NCBI GenBank assembly: GCA_002778195.1
Contig: PCDI01000001.1
Coordinates: 4,613,869-4,677,868 of the forward strand
Origin: Raffaelea ambrosiae
Lineage: Eukaryota > Ascomycota > Sordariomycetes > Ophiostomatales > Ophiostomataceae
DNA: 64,000 nt
Direction: 5' to 3'
Positions 44,520 to 57,800 of this stretch are shown piece after piece. Below the pieces are notes generated by a model. The model was not told where the DNA came from. It searched no databases and saw nothing but the letters and a program-made list of their open reading frames with translations. Position numbers and translations under genes: made by a program. The stretch's first letter is position 1. Each line of letters starts with the position of its first letter.

Positions 44520-45548
44520 ATGTCCGACAACGTCGGCCTCTCCACACCCCGCGGCAGCGGCACGTCCGGCTACGTCCAGCGAAACCGCGCCTTCATCCGC
44601 CCGCGCGATGGTCCACCACCACCGGGACCGCGCGAACTTGAGCGCACCAAACAGCTGACCTCGGCCAACCGCTTTCGCCAGCCCGATCAGGGCATTCTCG
44701 ACCACGGCCGCAAACGCGCCATCGAAGTCCAGGTGTTCGCCCTGCGTGACGAGCTCGAGGAGAAGGGCGAGCTCGGCGACGACGAGATTGATCAGCGGTG
44801 CGATGAGTTGCGAACAAAGCTGACCGAGGAGGCGGCAGCGGGAGGCGGAAAAGGGCGGCAGCAGCAGCAGCAGGACCACGCCCCGGCGCGCCGCTTCAAA
44901 ACACACCAAGTCCACGAACAGGCACGCGCCAAAATTGAAGAGACGGAGCGCATCCGCCGGGCGCTGCACATCAACAAGGACTACCAGGAGGGCGGGCACT
45001 GGCGGCGACAAGAAGAGAAGTTGGCACAGAAGCGGAAGAAGGAGGAAGAGGAAATCGAGGCCGCCGAGGCCGCCGAGGCTGCTAAGAGACAGGAACGAGA
45101 GCTACAGCAACGACGACGCCGCCGGTATGACAGCGACGGCAGCCGGAGCGACGACGATAGCAGGAGCGACTACAGCGTCAGCGACGCGGGAGACGGCGAT
45201 TCCAGGGCGCCAATACGGAGCGTGGAGCGAGAGGACAAGGGCGATCGTGGCCGTGGCCGTGGTGGGCATGGTGACGACGACGACGACGCCGATGACATTG
45301 ACAGTGACCGGGGACGAGGCCGGCAAGATGGCCGGCGTGTGCGCCAGCGACGGGACCCTTCTTCAGCATCCCCTCGCAGCCCCAGCCACAGTCGCAGCCG
45401 CACCCCAAGCAGCCGAAGCCGAAGCCGAAGTCGAAGCCAGAGTCGGAGGAGCCGGAGCCGGAGCCGGGGTCGGAACAGCAGTGTTGACAGCCGCCGTAGT
45501 GGGCGTGTCGGCCGTGGTGGCCGGAGGGCTAGCAACGACTCGTCATGA
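44520..45548 (+). CDS. CWC21: Pre-mRNA splicing factor Cwc21 (SRm300-like)
   Basis: Spliceosome-associated protein that binds Prp8 near the catalytic centre; orthologue of the N-terminus of human SRRM2. Single exon, 342 aa. The start at 44520 (ctacaATGt) is chosen although the frame is open further upstream, because MSDNVGLSTPRGSGTSGYVQ is the conserved N-terminus of the family. The cwf21 domain is at about residues 55-104 (RKRAIEVQVFALRDELEEKG). A charged helical region rich in Glu, Lys and Gln follows, then an Arg/Ser/Asp-rich tail with RS dipeptides like the metazoan proteins. It is much longer than yeast Cwc21 (135 aa). No intron is needed. Confidence 0.93.
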   Translation: MSDNVGLSTPRGSGTSGYVQRNRAFIRPRDGPPPPGPRELERTKQLTSANRFRQPDQGILDHGRKRAIEVQVFALRDELEEKGELGDDEIDQRCDELRTKLTEEAAAGGGKGRQQQQQDHAPARRFKTHQVHEQARAKIEETERIRRALHINKDYQEGGHWRRQEEKLAQKRKKEEEEIEAAEAAEAAKRQERELQQRRRRRYDSDGSRSDDDSRSDYSVSDAGDGDSRAPIRSVEREDKGDRGRGRGGHGDDDDDADDIDSDRGRGRQDGRRVRQRRDPSSASPRSPSHSRSRTPSSRSRSRSRSQSRRSRSRSRGRNSSVDSRRSGRVGRGGRRASNDSS

Positions 45549-46285
45549 AACGGAGGAGATGTGGACAGAAAGGCTCATGGACACAGCATTTCAAAAGCAG
45601 ACCAAAAAGAATAGCGGGCTAGGCGTTCAGATAATATGTTTCAGTTCAATTAATTGTATTCATCTTCTCGGATATGGCGGATTCCCCCTTTTCTTGCAAG
45701 CTCGTCAGAAACAAAAAAAAACTGTTGTGCGTTTTTTGTCGGTGTTCGAAAAGGAGCACGAAGCTCACAAAAAGGAAAGATGTTTCATATATATATAGGT
45801 TTCGAAGAGAATCTGCTCTTGGCCCATTTTTCTTATTACCAGGCATGCATGCGAAATTATGCAGGAAAAAAAAGAGAAGAATCAAAAAGGAGGAATCAAA
45901 AAGGTGAGCAAAAACAAGCGCAGCCCTGCTGGGACCAAAAGAAGTGGAACCAATATTTGCAAGAGAAAACAAGAAAATCAACCATGACTCCTTCAATAGA
46001 GATAGTCCCCCCAAGTTCCAGAGAAGTAGATATAAAATAATATATGAGGTCTTTCCTCCACAATATCCAATACTTGTGGTTCCCGTATAGCATAAAAAGA
46101 TATAAAAAAATCTAGATCTGGAAATAGAAAAATGGGTAGGGCTGCTTGCAAAAAAAAGAGCGTGTCCCAAACTGAAAATATGTCGAATCTCGTGCAACAT
46201 CACTCATGTCTTTTTCATAACTCAAAAGATGAGGGGCAACCGGTGGATGGGCCATGCCGATCGGCAGTGTTGCCGGACGGGTGGC
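45549..46285. other. Convergent intergenic: CWC21 and CDC25 3' ends
   Basis: 737 bp, AT-rich, with A-runs. No gene supported; probably 3' untranslated regions. Confidence 0.5.
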
Positions 46286-49200
46286 TCATAGGAAGCCAGA
46301 CTCGGCTAGCACTCTGTTGACGCAAATTGAGTCAGCCGTCTGCTTTTTGTGTGTACATTTTCAGGGGCTGCTCAGAATATCTGCACTGTCACATACCTCA
46401 CAATCTTCTCGTCTTCGCGCTCGCGAGGCTCCACCTGCAAGCTCTTGTCGTACATTTCGTGCACATCGCCGGCAGCCTGCATGTTGCTCAGGATGTAGTC
46501 TTGTAGCTCGGATACCTGCTGCAGCAGGTATGCCACATTCTGGTACTGTTGAATGTCACGGATCACTTCGGCCGTCTTTGCCCGTTTGGCAAAGTTGATC
46601 AGATTCGTTTTCTTGATGATGGACGGAATACCATCCTCAATAAAGGTGAGATCTGTCAGGTAGACACCTACAAGACGGAGAGAGAGCTGTCAGTTTGAAA
46701 GACGACACGATATGGTTTTATGCAAAATCTTGGCAGATAGATATGTTGGTGTGTCTTGACTTACCAAAGAACGGGATACACGGTGGGTTTGCAACGTGCA
46801 ACGCTTCTCTGTATTCGCCAAAGTTCTTGGTGCTGGCCATGAGCTTGCGCATGCTCTCAAGTGTGGCCTGAGTCTTTTGCGGGACGATATCCCACGTCCG
46901 TTTGAGACGGGCAATGGGAGCTGTGCCGAGAGCAGAGATGATGGACGTCAATGTCGAAAAGTTGTTCAGGTTCCGGCATTTCTAAGAAAAAAAAAGTTAG
47001 TCGCTGGTTTAATGAGAGGTATACTTGAAATTAATGGCTTACATCTGCAACGGCAACGAAATGCTTGATAACAACCACTCGCTTCTTTACATCTGTCTGG
47101 GCGAGAATCATCTCGGCGACCCAGTTGGTCATCTGGTTGGAGTGGAGAATGAGAGCCTTGACGTTTGGTGCTGGCTCCGGCTCGCCCTCGCCAACCTTCT
47201 TCTGCCAGGTCTTGTTCAGGCATTCGGTGGGCTTGATCTTGCCATACAGGCGCGATTCGATAATGGTCAGCTGGCGGGCAAACTCGGTGACATCAATGTC
47301 GAGGAACTTGAGCTTCTTCATGTTCTTCGGCATGATGGGTGGCGGCGTAATCTGGCTCTGATTCTGAACCAGGCGTCGTGCACCCGAGTCCTTGCCTGTC
47401 AAGCGCTGATCAAGAACAGCCATGAGCGGACCCGATCCCGGCGTCTCGGTGGACTTGACCGTGTCTCTGGCAAAGGCGTAGACGTCCCGAATCAGCTGCT
47501 TTGTGTCCTCCAGCCCCGCATCCTCCATCCAGAAATTGTCGAACCAGTTCTTAATGATGTTTACGACACGGAACCGGATGAGCTTCTGCTTGCGGTCGCG
47601 CCACTGCTCGTATTCGGCCTGCGTGAGTCCCTCGGGTGGCTGGATGCCAAAGCGTTTTACCAGGAGCTCAAACAGCTCCCGGGCCGATGTGAATGACCGG
47701 TAGGTGAGCAAAAAGGTGTTGTTGAAGCTGGAGTCGAGCTTGTCGTGGCGCGTGAGCTGCTCGACCAGGGCAACCAGGGAACCGCCCTTGACTTGTGGCG
47801 GCTGGGCCTTTGTGTCCCATGAGATCTCGCCTTCGTCGTCCAGTCGTAAGAAGTCCGGCGTGTCGTCCACAACCATGCTCTGCGGTGACGGGTCTTCGCC
47901 CAGTAGTTTCTTCAGCTTGGAGTAGTCTCCAGCCTTACGATAGGTCTGTGCTGCTTGGTCGGCGGTGCTTTCTGAAAACGACTGGGCCTGCAGCATGGAT
48001 GGCCTAGAGATGACACCACGAGACTCTGATCGCTGGTGTGCCAGCGTGTTGGACGAGGTAGATGAGCCCGCGATGGATGGAACGGCGGTCGAGGCAGTGG
48101 ATGGCGCGTACGGCATCGTCTCGCCGCGGCGCAGAGGCTCCCGCGCCTGGATGAGATCCTCCCGCATACGGGGGTCTGCCTGCTGCTGCAGGCTCCTCTG
48201 GACTTGGTCGGACAGAAGCTGCAGCGAAAAGCCAATGTGGGACGAGTTCGTCTCGAGGGCCCGTGCACACTGCCGAACATACTCCAGCCGGTTTTCAAGA
48301 GCCTCGCCCCGCACTTCTGCCCATTCGTCTGCCAGCGGGCCAGCAACGGCCTGGCAGCCAAGAAGCAGGTCGGAAATGTTGTCGTACAGGCTCTGCTTCT
48401 GTGTGCTGAAATCGCCAAGTTGTGGGTTCTGGAAGGTGTTTCCTAAAATGGAGAAATCAAGAGATTCAATCATGGCAATCCACGGCTTGAACATTTCCAG
48501 GACCTTGCCGCCAGCGATGCAGACGTTGTTCCCCACCACCTCGTGCTTGAAGGGTGAAATCACCTTGTCTGTCGTGGATAGATACTTGTCGAGTTCTCGG
48601 ATGCTGGACACCAGCATCCGCTTGAGCTCGTCGAGCCGCTCCAGCAGTTTGCCGTCAAGAATGGCTGTAGGTTCGGTGGCGCCTTCGTCGTCGTCGAGGA
48701 AGTTCGAGGTGATGGGATCGCGCGGACCCAAGGCATTGTTCTGCCAGCTGCCACCAGTGTTGCTCCCAATGATGAACCCCGGGAACAGGCGGGGGATCTC
48801 GTCGCCTCTTTGCCGGCGAGCAATGTCGACATAGCTGAACACACCCAGGAGGACGCCATCGGCTTCCTGAAGACATTTCTGGACCGACTCGGCGTTTGGC
48901 CAGTCGGCGGCGGCAATGTGAGAAGAGATGACCAACTTGGAGAACTTGGACATCATGTCGCGGAAGTGCGGATACAGGGCTTTGTTGGTGGAGATGATGG
49001 ATGGTTGACCGGAGTGGTTGTCGGTGGTGCCAGACCCGGCAGCAAGCAGCAAGCGCAGATGGTCGGAAATGTCCTCGGCACGAGCTACGTACTCAGAGCG
49101 GCTGTTGGAGGTGATGGCTTCTCGGTAGCGGTCAATGGACATCTTCATATTGGTAACCAGGCGGCTCCAGGAGAGAGTTGGGGCGGTGCCTTCGTCAAAG

Positions 49201-50171
49201 AAGGAGCGAGGGATGGTGGCGGCATTGGGGAGGTTGAAGCCGGTGGCGGTGAAGGAGGTGGCAGAGGCGATCATAGGAGTGCCGGCATCGCCGTTGAGAC
49301 CACCCATCGGGGGCTTGCCTCGGGTGGGAGACTGGCCGTTGATGGAGTCCATGGACACGGAGGGGGAGATGCCGCTCGCGAACGAGCGTTGCGTGCGGCT
49401 CTGTTGAAATGGTATTAGACTGGAGGCAAGGACAGAATGGGGAGCGTCACACATCGACTCGTAAGAGCCCAGACTAGACGGTATTGTATGGCAGCATCCA
49501 CTTACCAAGTTGCCGCGCGAGGCCAGCAGGATTGACTCTCCGTCCAGCTCGGACGCGGAGGTCGCTTCAGAATCCTCGTCCTCGTTCTGTATCAAGCCAC
49601 GGGCCATCAGTTCGGGCGGCGGGCGGGTGCGGTCGGGAACAGAGACGTTCATGCGGTCGCGGGGCCCTGTCTCGGAGGCCGAGGTGGGGGACTCGAGCGG
49701 GAGCTCCATGCTGGTTTCGCCAGTCATGGTGTTGTAGTAGAACAGACGGCCGTCGTTGGTGGCCTGTGGTATCCAGTAGTCGGCACCGGACCGGCGGACG
49801 CCAGAGTCGGTGCCTTCCATCGGAAGGCCGTTCATGTCGTCGGTATCGTCGTCGTCGTCGTCGTCGTCATCGAAGCCTTCCTCGTAGACGTCTTCCTCCA
49901 TATCTTCGTCGATGTGGTCGGCCACACCGACGCCGTTCTGCTCGGACTCGGGCAGCTCGTCGGCGCTGGTGATCAGCTGGCAGTAGTTGCTTGGGAACCA
50001 GCCGCGGACGCCGTTGATGACGCCATCCCACCAGCCACTCTCGAGCTGGGTGATGACCTGGATGACATCGCCCTCGTGGAAGCTGAGACTGGTCCGGTCG
50101 TCGGCCTCGTAGTCATACAGCGCCCGGACGTACATGGCGCCGGGCGGCGCCGTCCCCACTATGCCGTTCAT
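46286..50171 (-). CDS. CDC25: Ras guanine-nucleotide exchange factor Cdc25 (SH3-WW-REM-RasGEF)
   Basis: Activates Ras by GDP/GTP exchange upstream of adenylyl cyclase and MAPK signalling. Five exons on the minus strand: 50171-49506, 49400-47043, 46981-46765, 46667-46397 and 46313-46286; introns of 105, 61, 97 and 83 nt; 1179 aa. SH3 domain at residues about 14-68 (ALYDYEADD ... WWDGVINGVRGWFPSNY), an acidic patch (about 89-112), and a WW-like segment (about 131-158, DYWIPQATNDGRLFYYNTMTG). The Ras exchanger motif domain is at about 755-870 (LTRHDKLDSSFNNTFLLTYR). The catalytic RasGEF domain is at about 915-1165, spanning the small exons (NWVAEMIL, IISALGTAPIARLKRTW). The last exon is only 28 nt and gives the conserved end VLAESGFL; stopping without that splice would end the protein early. 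The gene converges with CWC21. Confidence 0.92.
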
Positions 50172-52600
50172 GAGGACTGGCGAGAGGGGGGACGCTCTCC
50201 GGTGCTGTCAATGGCGACGCAGCTTTTGAAGAAGGCGGTAGGTGCCGAAAAAGAAGGAATCGAAAAAAAACGGTGATGTGAAGTGGGCCGGCCAGGGGGC
50301 GTGATTGGATGTCTAGGAGATGAGCGAAAGATTGGTCTTCGCAGCTGTCGTCGGGTTGTGGTCCGGTGAAGACGAGATCGCGGGGCGCAGCAGACGTCTG
50401 GGACGCTTCTTTCGGTCTTTTGTTCTTTTGCTCTTTCGGTTCTTCGTTAGTTCCTCAATGTTTTTTCGATTTGTTCGGGCTCGTTCGTAGATGACAGGCG
50501 AGTGAGACTCTTGGCGAAATAAGAGCTCAATCTCAATCCATGGCCTCGCCGCTAGCCTTGCAGAGGGTCAAATCTGTGGTGCGAGAGGGTCGAAGACGGG
50601 GTGAAAGACGGCTCGTAGCGTGGTTTTGGCGTCGTTCGTGCGGTCGCGGGGACGGGCAGGGCAAAACGAGCGCGGTGCTCTTCTCGTCGTGGGATCTGGG
50701 AAACGGGCGGTTCTTCCGTGGTCTTTTCCGTCGCAGTTCGGCAGGAGAGTGAGAATGTCTCGTCTGGAAGGAAGCGTAATGTTGTGGGCGAGACAGGCGA
50801 GGGGGAGGAGTGGAAAAGGGAGACTGGGTGGTGGTAGCGCTGAGGTTGTTGAAGAAAGAAAGCGTGCAATGAATGGACAGGACGCTCTGAGTGGCCAAGC
50901 AAGTCTGGGGCGATCGGCGGGGAGATACAGCGTGACTAAGAGGGCTGCGGACGGCCTCAATTCGCCAGTGGGCCAGGGACGAGAGAGGGCGGCAAAAATG
51001 GAGCAGAAAGGGAAGCAAAAAGAGGAAGCAATCGGCCAACGAGCCAAAAGGCAAAGAGAAGAGCGAAGCAGAGCCAAAATGAAGCCTGGAAAAGGAACCG
51101 GAAGCGACTCAAGAGGACAAGAACGGAAAAATAAAAATAAAAATAAAAACAGGAGAAAAAAAGAGACGGGGCGAGGAAAAGCAGAGCGTCGCAGCGAAGG
51201 AGGGGGCGAGAGCCGATCTTGACCCCGTCGTTGCAGTCGCCTCCTTTTTGTTCACGGCTGCTTGTACAGTCTGTGTTTGCTTTTTCCTGGCGGCGAGTGG
51301 GCGCTGGCTCGGTTGGGCTGTCACCACCGCCGCTCTGGCAGTGTCTGTTCTGTGGGAGGTGAGGCGTTTTGTGCGGGATGGTGATGGTGTGAGCAGTAGC
51401 AGGCAAGAACGAGGGGTGCACACCAATCTATCTCCGGCAGACGCTGAAGAAAAGTCGACAGAGACAGGAATGGGGGGGGTGGAAGGTGAGAGGGGAGGGG
51501 CCGAGCGAGGTTGCGTGTGTGTCACTGCTGGGAATTGTGTGTGTGTGGCAAGGGTGCTGGGTACAGTGCAGAAGCATGGGGGTCGAGGCAAAAAGGAATA
51601 AAATAAAATGCGAAAAAAGGGAATAAAATGGGGGGAAGCAAAGAAATGTATCTTAGTGAACTACTTTGGTATGTAAACCAGCACAAAGGAAAGAGCAGAC
51701 GATAAGCATGCCCGGGGCAAGACACCGCAAAGGCTGCGAAAAGAGGAAGGCACGTTAAACGCAGTATCAAGACAAGAGAAATGCGTGCAGAGTTTCTGCC
51801 TCGTCTTGCCTGCTCAGATGCAGGTGAGGCGAGCCTCGCAGTCGGTCGCTCCTTCCTGCCCCTCGTGGTGGTCGGTTGGGGACTTTTGGCGCTTTCGCAA
51901 AAAGAGGAAGGGACGGCGGCGGCCTGGGCGAGCGAGGAGAGGGGTGGGCTGCTCCTGTCAGGCAGGTAATAGGACTCGTAGGGGATGAGCGGGGCGGTAG
52001 GGAGGTGGAGGCGGTGGGTGGTGTTGAGCGATCAGCGACACGAATGGTGGGCGCCCGTGCCCAGCAGTTAGTCTCAGCCCAGTGCCACTGGCAGCGGGCT
52101 CGCCAGGCATACTCTGGCAGTGGCCCGGTATTAGCCAGCCGTTGCAACGGCGACAACGGCCGTTTTGCCTGTTGGAGCGGACATCTGGGTGTCTGCAGGG
52201 TCTGCAGGGTGTACGAGTACAGGGCCTGCTCGTATCTGAACTGTTGGGCGTCTGCTGTTCTGCCGGGCGTCTACGCGAGCGAGTAAAAAGTCGTAATAGC
52301 ACGCCGCACAATGCAGGAGACATCTCTGGGTCGCGCTTTCCTCCGGGGCGTCTGGCCGCGTGCGTCTTGAGTCGCTCCTTCCGTTGGGGCTGCGCGGGCG
52401 TACGAGTAATATCCAGCAGGAACTTTTCGACTACTCGTACTTCCACCTTTCTCCACGCGCTGCCCCGTCGCTCTGCGCGCTTGGCTGGCTGGCCTTGTTC
52501 GTTTTAGGGCGAGCTGGCCCGGCCCCCGGCTCTCCGTCTGCCCCCTTTTCTCATTCTGGTGTCGGTCTTGGGAACATCCCCGCCCACCTTGATTTACTCG
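50172..52600. other. Region upstream of CDC25, no gene seen
   Basis: 50172-51220 is purine-rich on the plus strand (pyrimidine-rich in the CDC25 direction) and may hold a long CDC25 leader and promoter. Beyond that I see only non-coding sequence with GA/GT-rich patches and several TACGAGTA-type motifs (52211, 52401, 52432, 52595). Confidence 0.5.
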
Positions 52601-55600
52601 TACACAGTAGACCACCCTTGCAGAGCACCCTCATTTCACAGTGGCTTCACCCTCACCAAGCATAATGATGCGCGCCGTGCGCACGGCCATCCACCGACAA
52701 GGGGCACCGCACTGCCGGCAGGTCCTCCTCGTGGCGAGATGCCCCTGGCTGGGAGCGCCCTCGTGTGCTCACCATCTTTCTGGACTACCTCGCCCATCTC
52801 GCCCATCCCTCACACAATCCTGGTTTGCGATCGCCGCTCCCCGACTTGGGCGGGATCTCATGTGCTTTTTCTGGCCTGTCAGGCTTGGCTTCTGACACAC
52901 CCGTCGACATCCCAAGGCCGAGACGCAAGGTGTGTCTTGGTTTTGTCTTGGTTTGTCTTGGTTTGTCTGTCTGGTGTGTCTGGCGTGTCTACTCGTGCTG
53001 GCTTGCCTGGTGTGTCTGGAGTTTCTTATGGTGTGTCGTCTGGTTCTGTCTTCCACAGCTCTGGCTCGCCGGGTTTCGGTAGCGACTGTTAGTCCCTTCG
53101 CCTGCGTTACAAATTCCAATAGCGCTCTTCGATGCCGCTTTTGGTGGACTGCACAGGACGAAAGTCTGAGCGTCCCCATATTCGACGCAACAGGGCAGGC
53201 CAGCACACGTGTGTTTGCGCCCCAGCCTACGACGAGTGCGGTAGGGGTTTCTCTTCTTGCGGCAGGGGTGGGCCGGAATCCCACTGCTCTTGCAGACCGG
53301 CGCTGTGGACCGCGAGCCGTGTGGGAATCTGACCTGTGGGAATCCGACCTGTCACCCACAAGAAGGCTACTCTGAACATTCTGCCATATGCGAGCCCACA
53401 CACGGTGCTCCGATGAGGTGCTCCAAGCATTCCCCCCAGGGCCATGCCTCTTTGGCTTCTTGGACATGCCTCTGCGTGCCATTGGCTGGCTCTGATCCCG
53501 TCTCTGGTCGCTGGTGGCCTATCAGGCTCCTGGCAGGCCCAGCCAAAGTCTTGACTGGATCAGGCCGTGCACTTCATGGACTCTGAGCATCAGTCGCACG
53601 AACGTGAGCAGCCAGCGTGTGAGAAGGACAGGTCAGCGATGTTACTCGCCACATGGGTATCGAATGTGGGCATCTGGTACAGGGACATACTACAGGTATC
53701 GAAACTGGGCATCTGGCATGAGAATCTCGCTCAGGCTTGCGTACCTGTCTTGAGTAATTGAGTACCTGGCTTAGGTACCTCACTCGGGCACCTCACTCGA
53801 GTGCTCGGCTTCCTTTCTGACCACCTGCTTCAGCATCTCTGACATCGCCCACTTCGTACGGCATCTGGCTGAACTTGCCAGGACCTGGCCCTGCCGCCTG
53901 TCTGCCGTCTCGTCTCCCCACCCCCCGTCTTTGCCGGTTCTGCTGGGCTACAACGCCAACTTGCGTCTAGCCTGCGTCTGTCCTGCATCCACTCAGTCGG
54001 CTTTCCTCTTCAACCTCGTCCCGGTTTCACACAGCATGAACAGGAAGAAAGAAACAACACCAGCATCGTCCCAACGCCATGCTTGTCTGCTACCGCCCAT
54101 CTGCTGGGTCGGGAATTTTTTAAACGTCTCCCCATTTTCTCAAACTGCCCATCTTTATCGTCGTCCCCTCTCGCTTTCCCCTTCTCGTCTACGCGGTAAA
54201 TGTTCGTTGTCCCCCCTTCCTCTACTATGCAAGACACTTATTACTTACTTCCGCAACGGTCCCTCGCCCCTCTCCCCTCTCCCCATGTCCTCACATCCGT
54301 CGCTGATTCTTTTTCCGGCTCACGGCACCGGTCGATTCTTCAACCGCGCATCCGCGGCGACCTGCACGAGTAGCCTTTTTTCTTCTCGTCTGTTCCGGGC
54401 ATCTTTGCTCCCCTCCTTTTGTCGCATGATCCCTGCATCATTGCCTTGCAGGTGTGCCGCATTGGTGGGTAATAATGCAAGACGGCACCACTATGGTGCT
54501 GCTGCTACATTCATGTATTTGGCGACGACGGGCCACAATCCCCCTTTACCACAAAGCCAAGGGAAAAAAGAAAGCAGCGGCCAAAAACAAGAAAGAAACG
54601 ACCAGTGTGGCACATGAACCGAATATACTAGGTACACCGTAGGTTCATCTCACGAGAGCAAAATGCGGAGGTCGTGCAGATGAAAATCCGCCTCCAACTT
54701 TAGAGCTTCCCCCGCAAATGCACTTTCACGGGCCGTCCGTCCGCGGTAGGAAAATGCGGGCAGAGGGAGAAATGTGCTATGTACGAGTAGAACGGCGCGA
54801 AAAGTTGATGCTGCACGGCCGCTGATCTCAGTCTGGGGAAGAGGGGTGGTGGTGTTCTTCGAGGCGAGATGCAAGGACTGCAAGTACGGAGACGGAAAAA
54901 AAAATGCAATGCCCCTCAAGAATGAGCAGTGAGGGCAAAATCCTTTCGTGCACTCTTATCCGCTGCGACTCTTGTGGTGCGTCACGCAAAAGAGTGGCTT
55001 CATGGGGCCTGATCCAGCAATCGGATGTTGCATTTCGGATGGATAAACAGGCAAGAGAACTGAAAAGGGCAAGGCAATGCGGGCGAAGGCAGGAAGCGGA
55101 AACGTAAACAGCACAACACCGGGAGGGATGCGAAGAAGCAAAGAAAACCAGACACGGCTGGCGTGTGACAGTGCGTGTGGCTCGTGTTTTCTATTACAAA
55201 AACATTTATAGCGTTCTAATTCACTTTTCGTCCGAGGTGTCCTGGTTCATCCCAAGGGCAAAATAGGCCCAGACAGCCTCCAACACGTCTTACACGGCTG
55301 GCCAGCAAGGCAGGCAAGGCAGGCCAGGCCAACAACACCCCTAAAACATCGCAATATGCTCATCTTCGATGAACGCCTCTTTGCTCGGCTACCCCTGCCC
55401 CCGGTGTTTCAGTCCGGCCACCAATGGGTAAAATCGCAGGAATTTCACATTGAAGGATGCATATGTAGAAAATATGGCAGACAACGGAAGAAAAAAAGAT
55501 GGAGGTCTGAGCAGCAGAAAAATCCGCATACAGAGAGAGGTACGAAGATACCCGTGCCTCGGAGAAGATGTGCAGGGGCAGTGAATAAGGGGGGGCAGCA

Positions 55601-57660
55601 GAGATGGTGCTCTCGGACATTCAGATGTCGATGCTGATGTCTCTCCGTGGTCCTTTTTGCTGGTCTGTCTGTTCGGTAGTTTCCTGACTCACTCCTCCTC
55701 TCTCCCTTTCCTGTTGACACTGACACGAGTGGCTGTCTGGGTATTACCGACAGGGTGCCAAGCAACACAGAAGGCACAGGGAGCAGCACAGAAGCAACCA
55801 CCCACCCCAGGAACACAAATGGAACATGCAAAAAAAAAGTGAAGACGCACAACAGAGAAAAATCGTACCGGCAAGGGTAACACACACACACACACACACA
55901 CACGCAAAAAAAAAAAAAAAAAAAACCAGAAAAACCAGAAAAACGCTACGTAACCATGATACAGAACGCACACGAGACCGGCACGCACAGCATTGGTCTT
56001 GCAAAGGCAATGTCACCTCCGGAAAACCACGGGCCACATCGGTTTGCCGTGTGGACGGACACATCCTTTAAATTTAGGTTTTATTTTTTGAAGTGCCTTG
56101 ATTTTTGATTTTTTTTGCTTATTTTCATTCACGTTTGTTCCTGCTTTCTATCTCTCCTTCTATTTGCGGAAGTCTCACCTCCTGCCTATTCGAGGGCTGC
56201 TTACAACCCTACCTTTTTTTTATCTATCGTCGTCTTCCTGGGATGATTGACGTTGCCGAGTTGGCATCTTCGACTGAAGGGCAATCCAAGAACAGCCGAG
56301 ATACAAAAAAAAGTGAAGTGATATCCGACCAGGGAGGCTCGACGCCCCCGGTCTACAAGCAAGTGCTTAAGGCATGTTCCTCCAGCGAGTGCTCGAGTGC
56401 CTGAGTGCCCGAGTAAGTGCTTGGGACTATATCAGAAGAAACAATGCGCTTTATTGGAGGTGGTATTCCTTGTGATAATATGGCCCCGAAGTATTGGAAG
56501 AGATCTCCTTCAAGGATAAGGAGAGAGATGGGGGGGTCTGTTGCTTGGTTGGCGTCTTTGTCTTGGGGGGCGCAATCTGTTGATCTTCCTTCTTGCACAA
56601 TGGTTATCAAGAATACGGGTTGTGAGAGTAGTTTTCCAAGCATCAGGACCTCTGGTTTTTGTTGCCTCGTTGCTTGGTTTTTGGATGCTGGCATTTGGGT
56701 ATAGTTGCCCAATGGTCTGTTGCCAACGGGCTGGAAATACTATCACTTGCCAATCTTTGTTTGGCTTTTAAAAAAGATCATCATTTCCAACAGACGTGTT
56801 GGCAGATTGCCGTTGCATGAAAAACGAATGTGATCAGTTCAAGCAAAAGTGTTGGCAGGCAACAGAAGACCCAAGGGAAGGGGACCTAGACGTCACGCTC
56901 AAACTGGGAACACAATATCCGGCACATATTCTGCACTTTTTTTCCGAATGGGAAGCTGATGGGGCACAAATGGTAACAGTGGCATTATGATGGAAAGAAC
57001 AATCATCAAAACCCAAGGGTTGGATGTCATGCCGATCAAGGCCCGATACGTGTAAAGACATCAGGCGATACATGATGTTGCAACGGGGGAATATGTCCTG
57101 ATCTGGTCCAGACAAACGGCGACTTGTTTTTTTCATGTCTTTCCCTCTCTCTTTGATCTATTTGTTTATATCTTCCAAGTATGACAACCGGTGTGTCGTA
57201 TTTCAACGGGTGCGACTCTAGACACGAATGGCCTCCGAGCCCACGGGGCAGCTTGGTAACTCATACCCAAGAGGAAGTCAAGGATGGCATGGCCAGGAGA
57301 TATTATGATTTCCGCGTGACAAGGCTATGTCCCCGCCACAATGACTAAGGAAGCAACGTTTGCTGTTGCGTTCTCGTCCCCAGAAGTCTAGGCGAGGCTG
57401 CTCATTCTGTGGCATTTCGTTGATATGGATCGACGTTGTTCCTACGAGGACCCGTTTGGGCGGTTTTTTTTTTTTTGTTTTTTTTTTGTTTTTTTTTTGG
57501 ATATGGCACTGTACACATTGCATGAGGGGATATTATTCTCCTCCACGGTGGCATCAACGGCATCGAGCTGCATATACGAATCGCCTGACGTTTTGTCAAC
57601 ACGAACAAAGCGGGCTAGTAGTATGCCGGAGCAAAAATCTTACACACGCCCGAGGACGGA
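52601..57660. other. Gene-free stretch
   Basis: No frame with coding character. Contains TGTCTTGGTT/TGTCTGG-type simple repeats (52928-53030), a degenerate repeat tract at 53640-53810 (a 22-bp near-duplicate at 53656-53677 and 53695-53716), a (CA)n run followed by a long A-run (55880-55925), and T-rich runs. Confidence 0.5.
55880..55925. repeat. (CA)n microsatellite plus poly(A)
   Basis: About 11 CA units followed by CGC and a run of about 20 A residues. Confidence 0.9.
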
Positions 57661-57800
57661 GTAGAGTTCCGTTCTGGTTCCGGACACATTGACAAAAATC
57701 AACACCTCACGGGAATGGGGGCTTCTTGCTTGTTGGGAAGGTTGGGAAGGTTGTGGGCGCCTACAAGCTGTCTCCAAGCACCCACAGCTGCATCTGCAAC

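Noticed and set aside
51958..53482. Several 140-240-codon frames in the gene-free region
   Set aside because: They have no motif, overlap each other on both strands and cross simple repeats.
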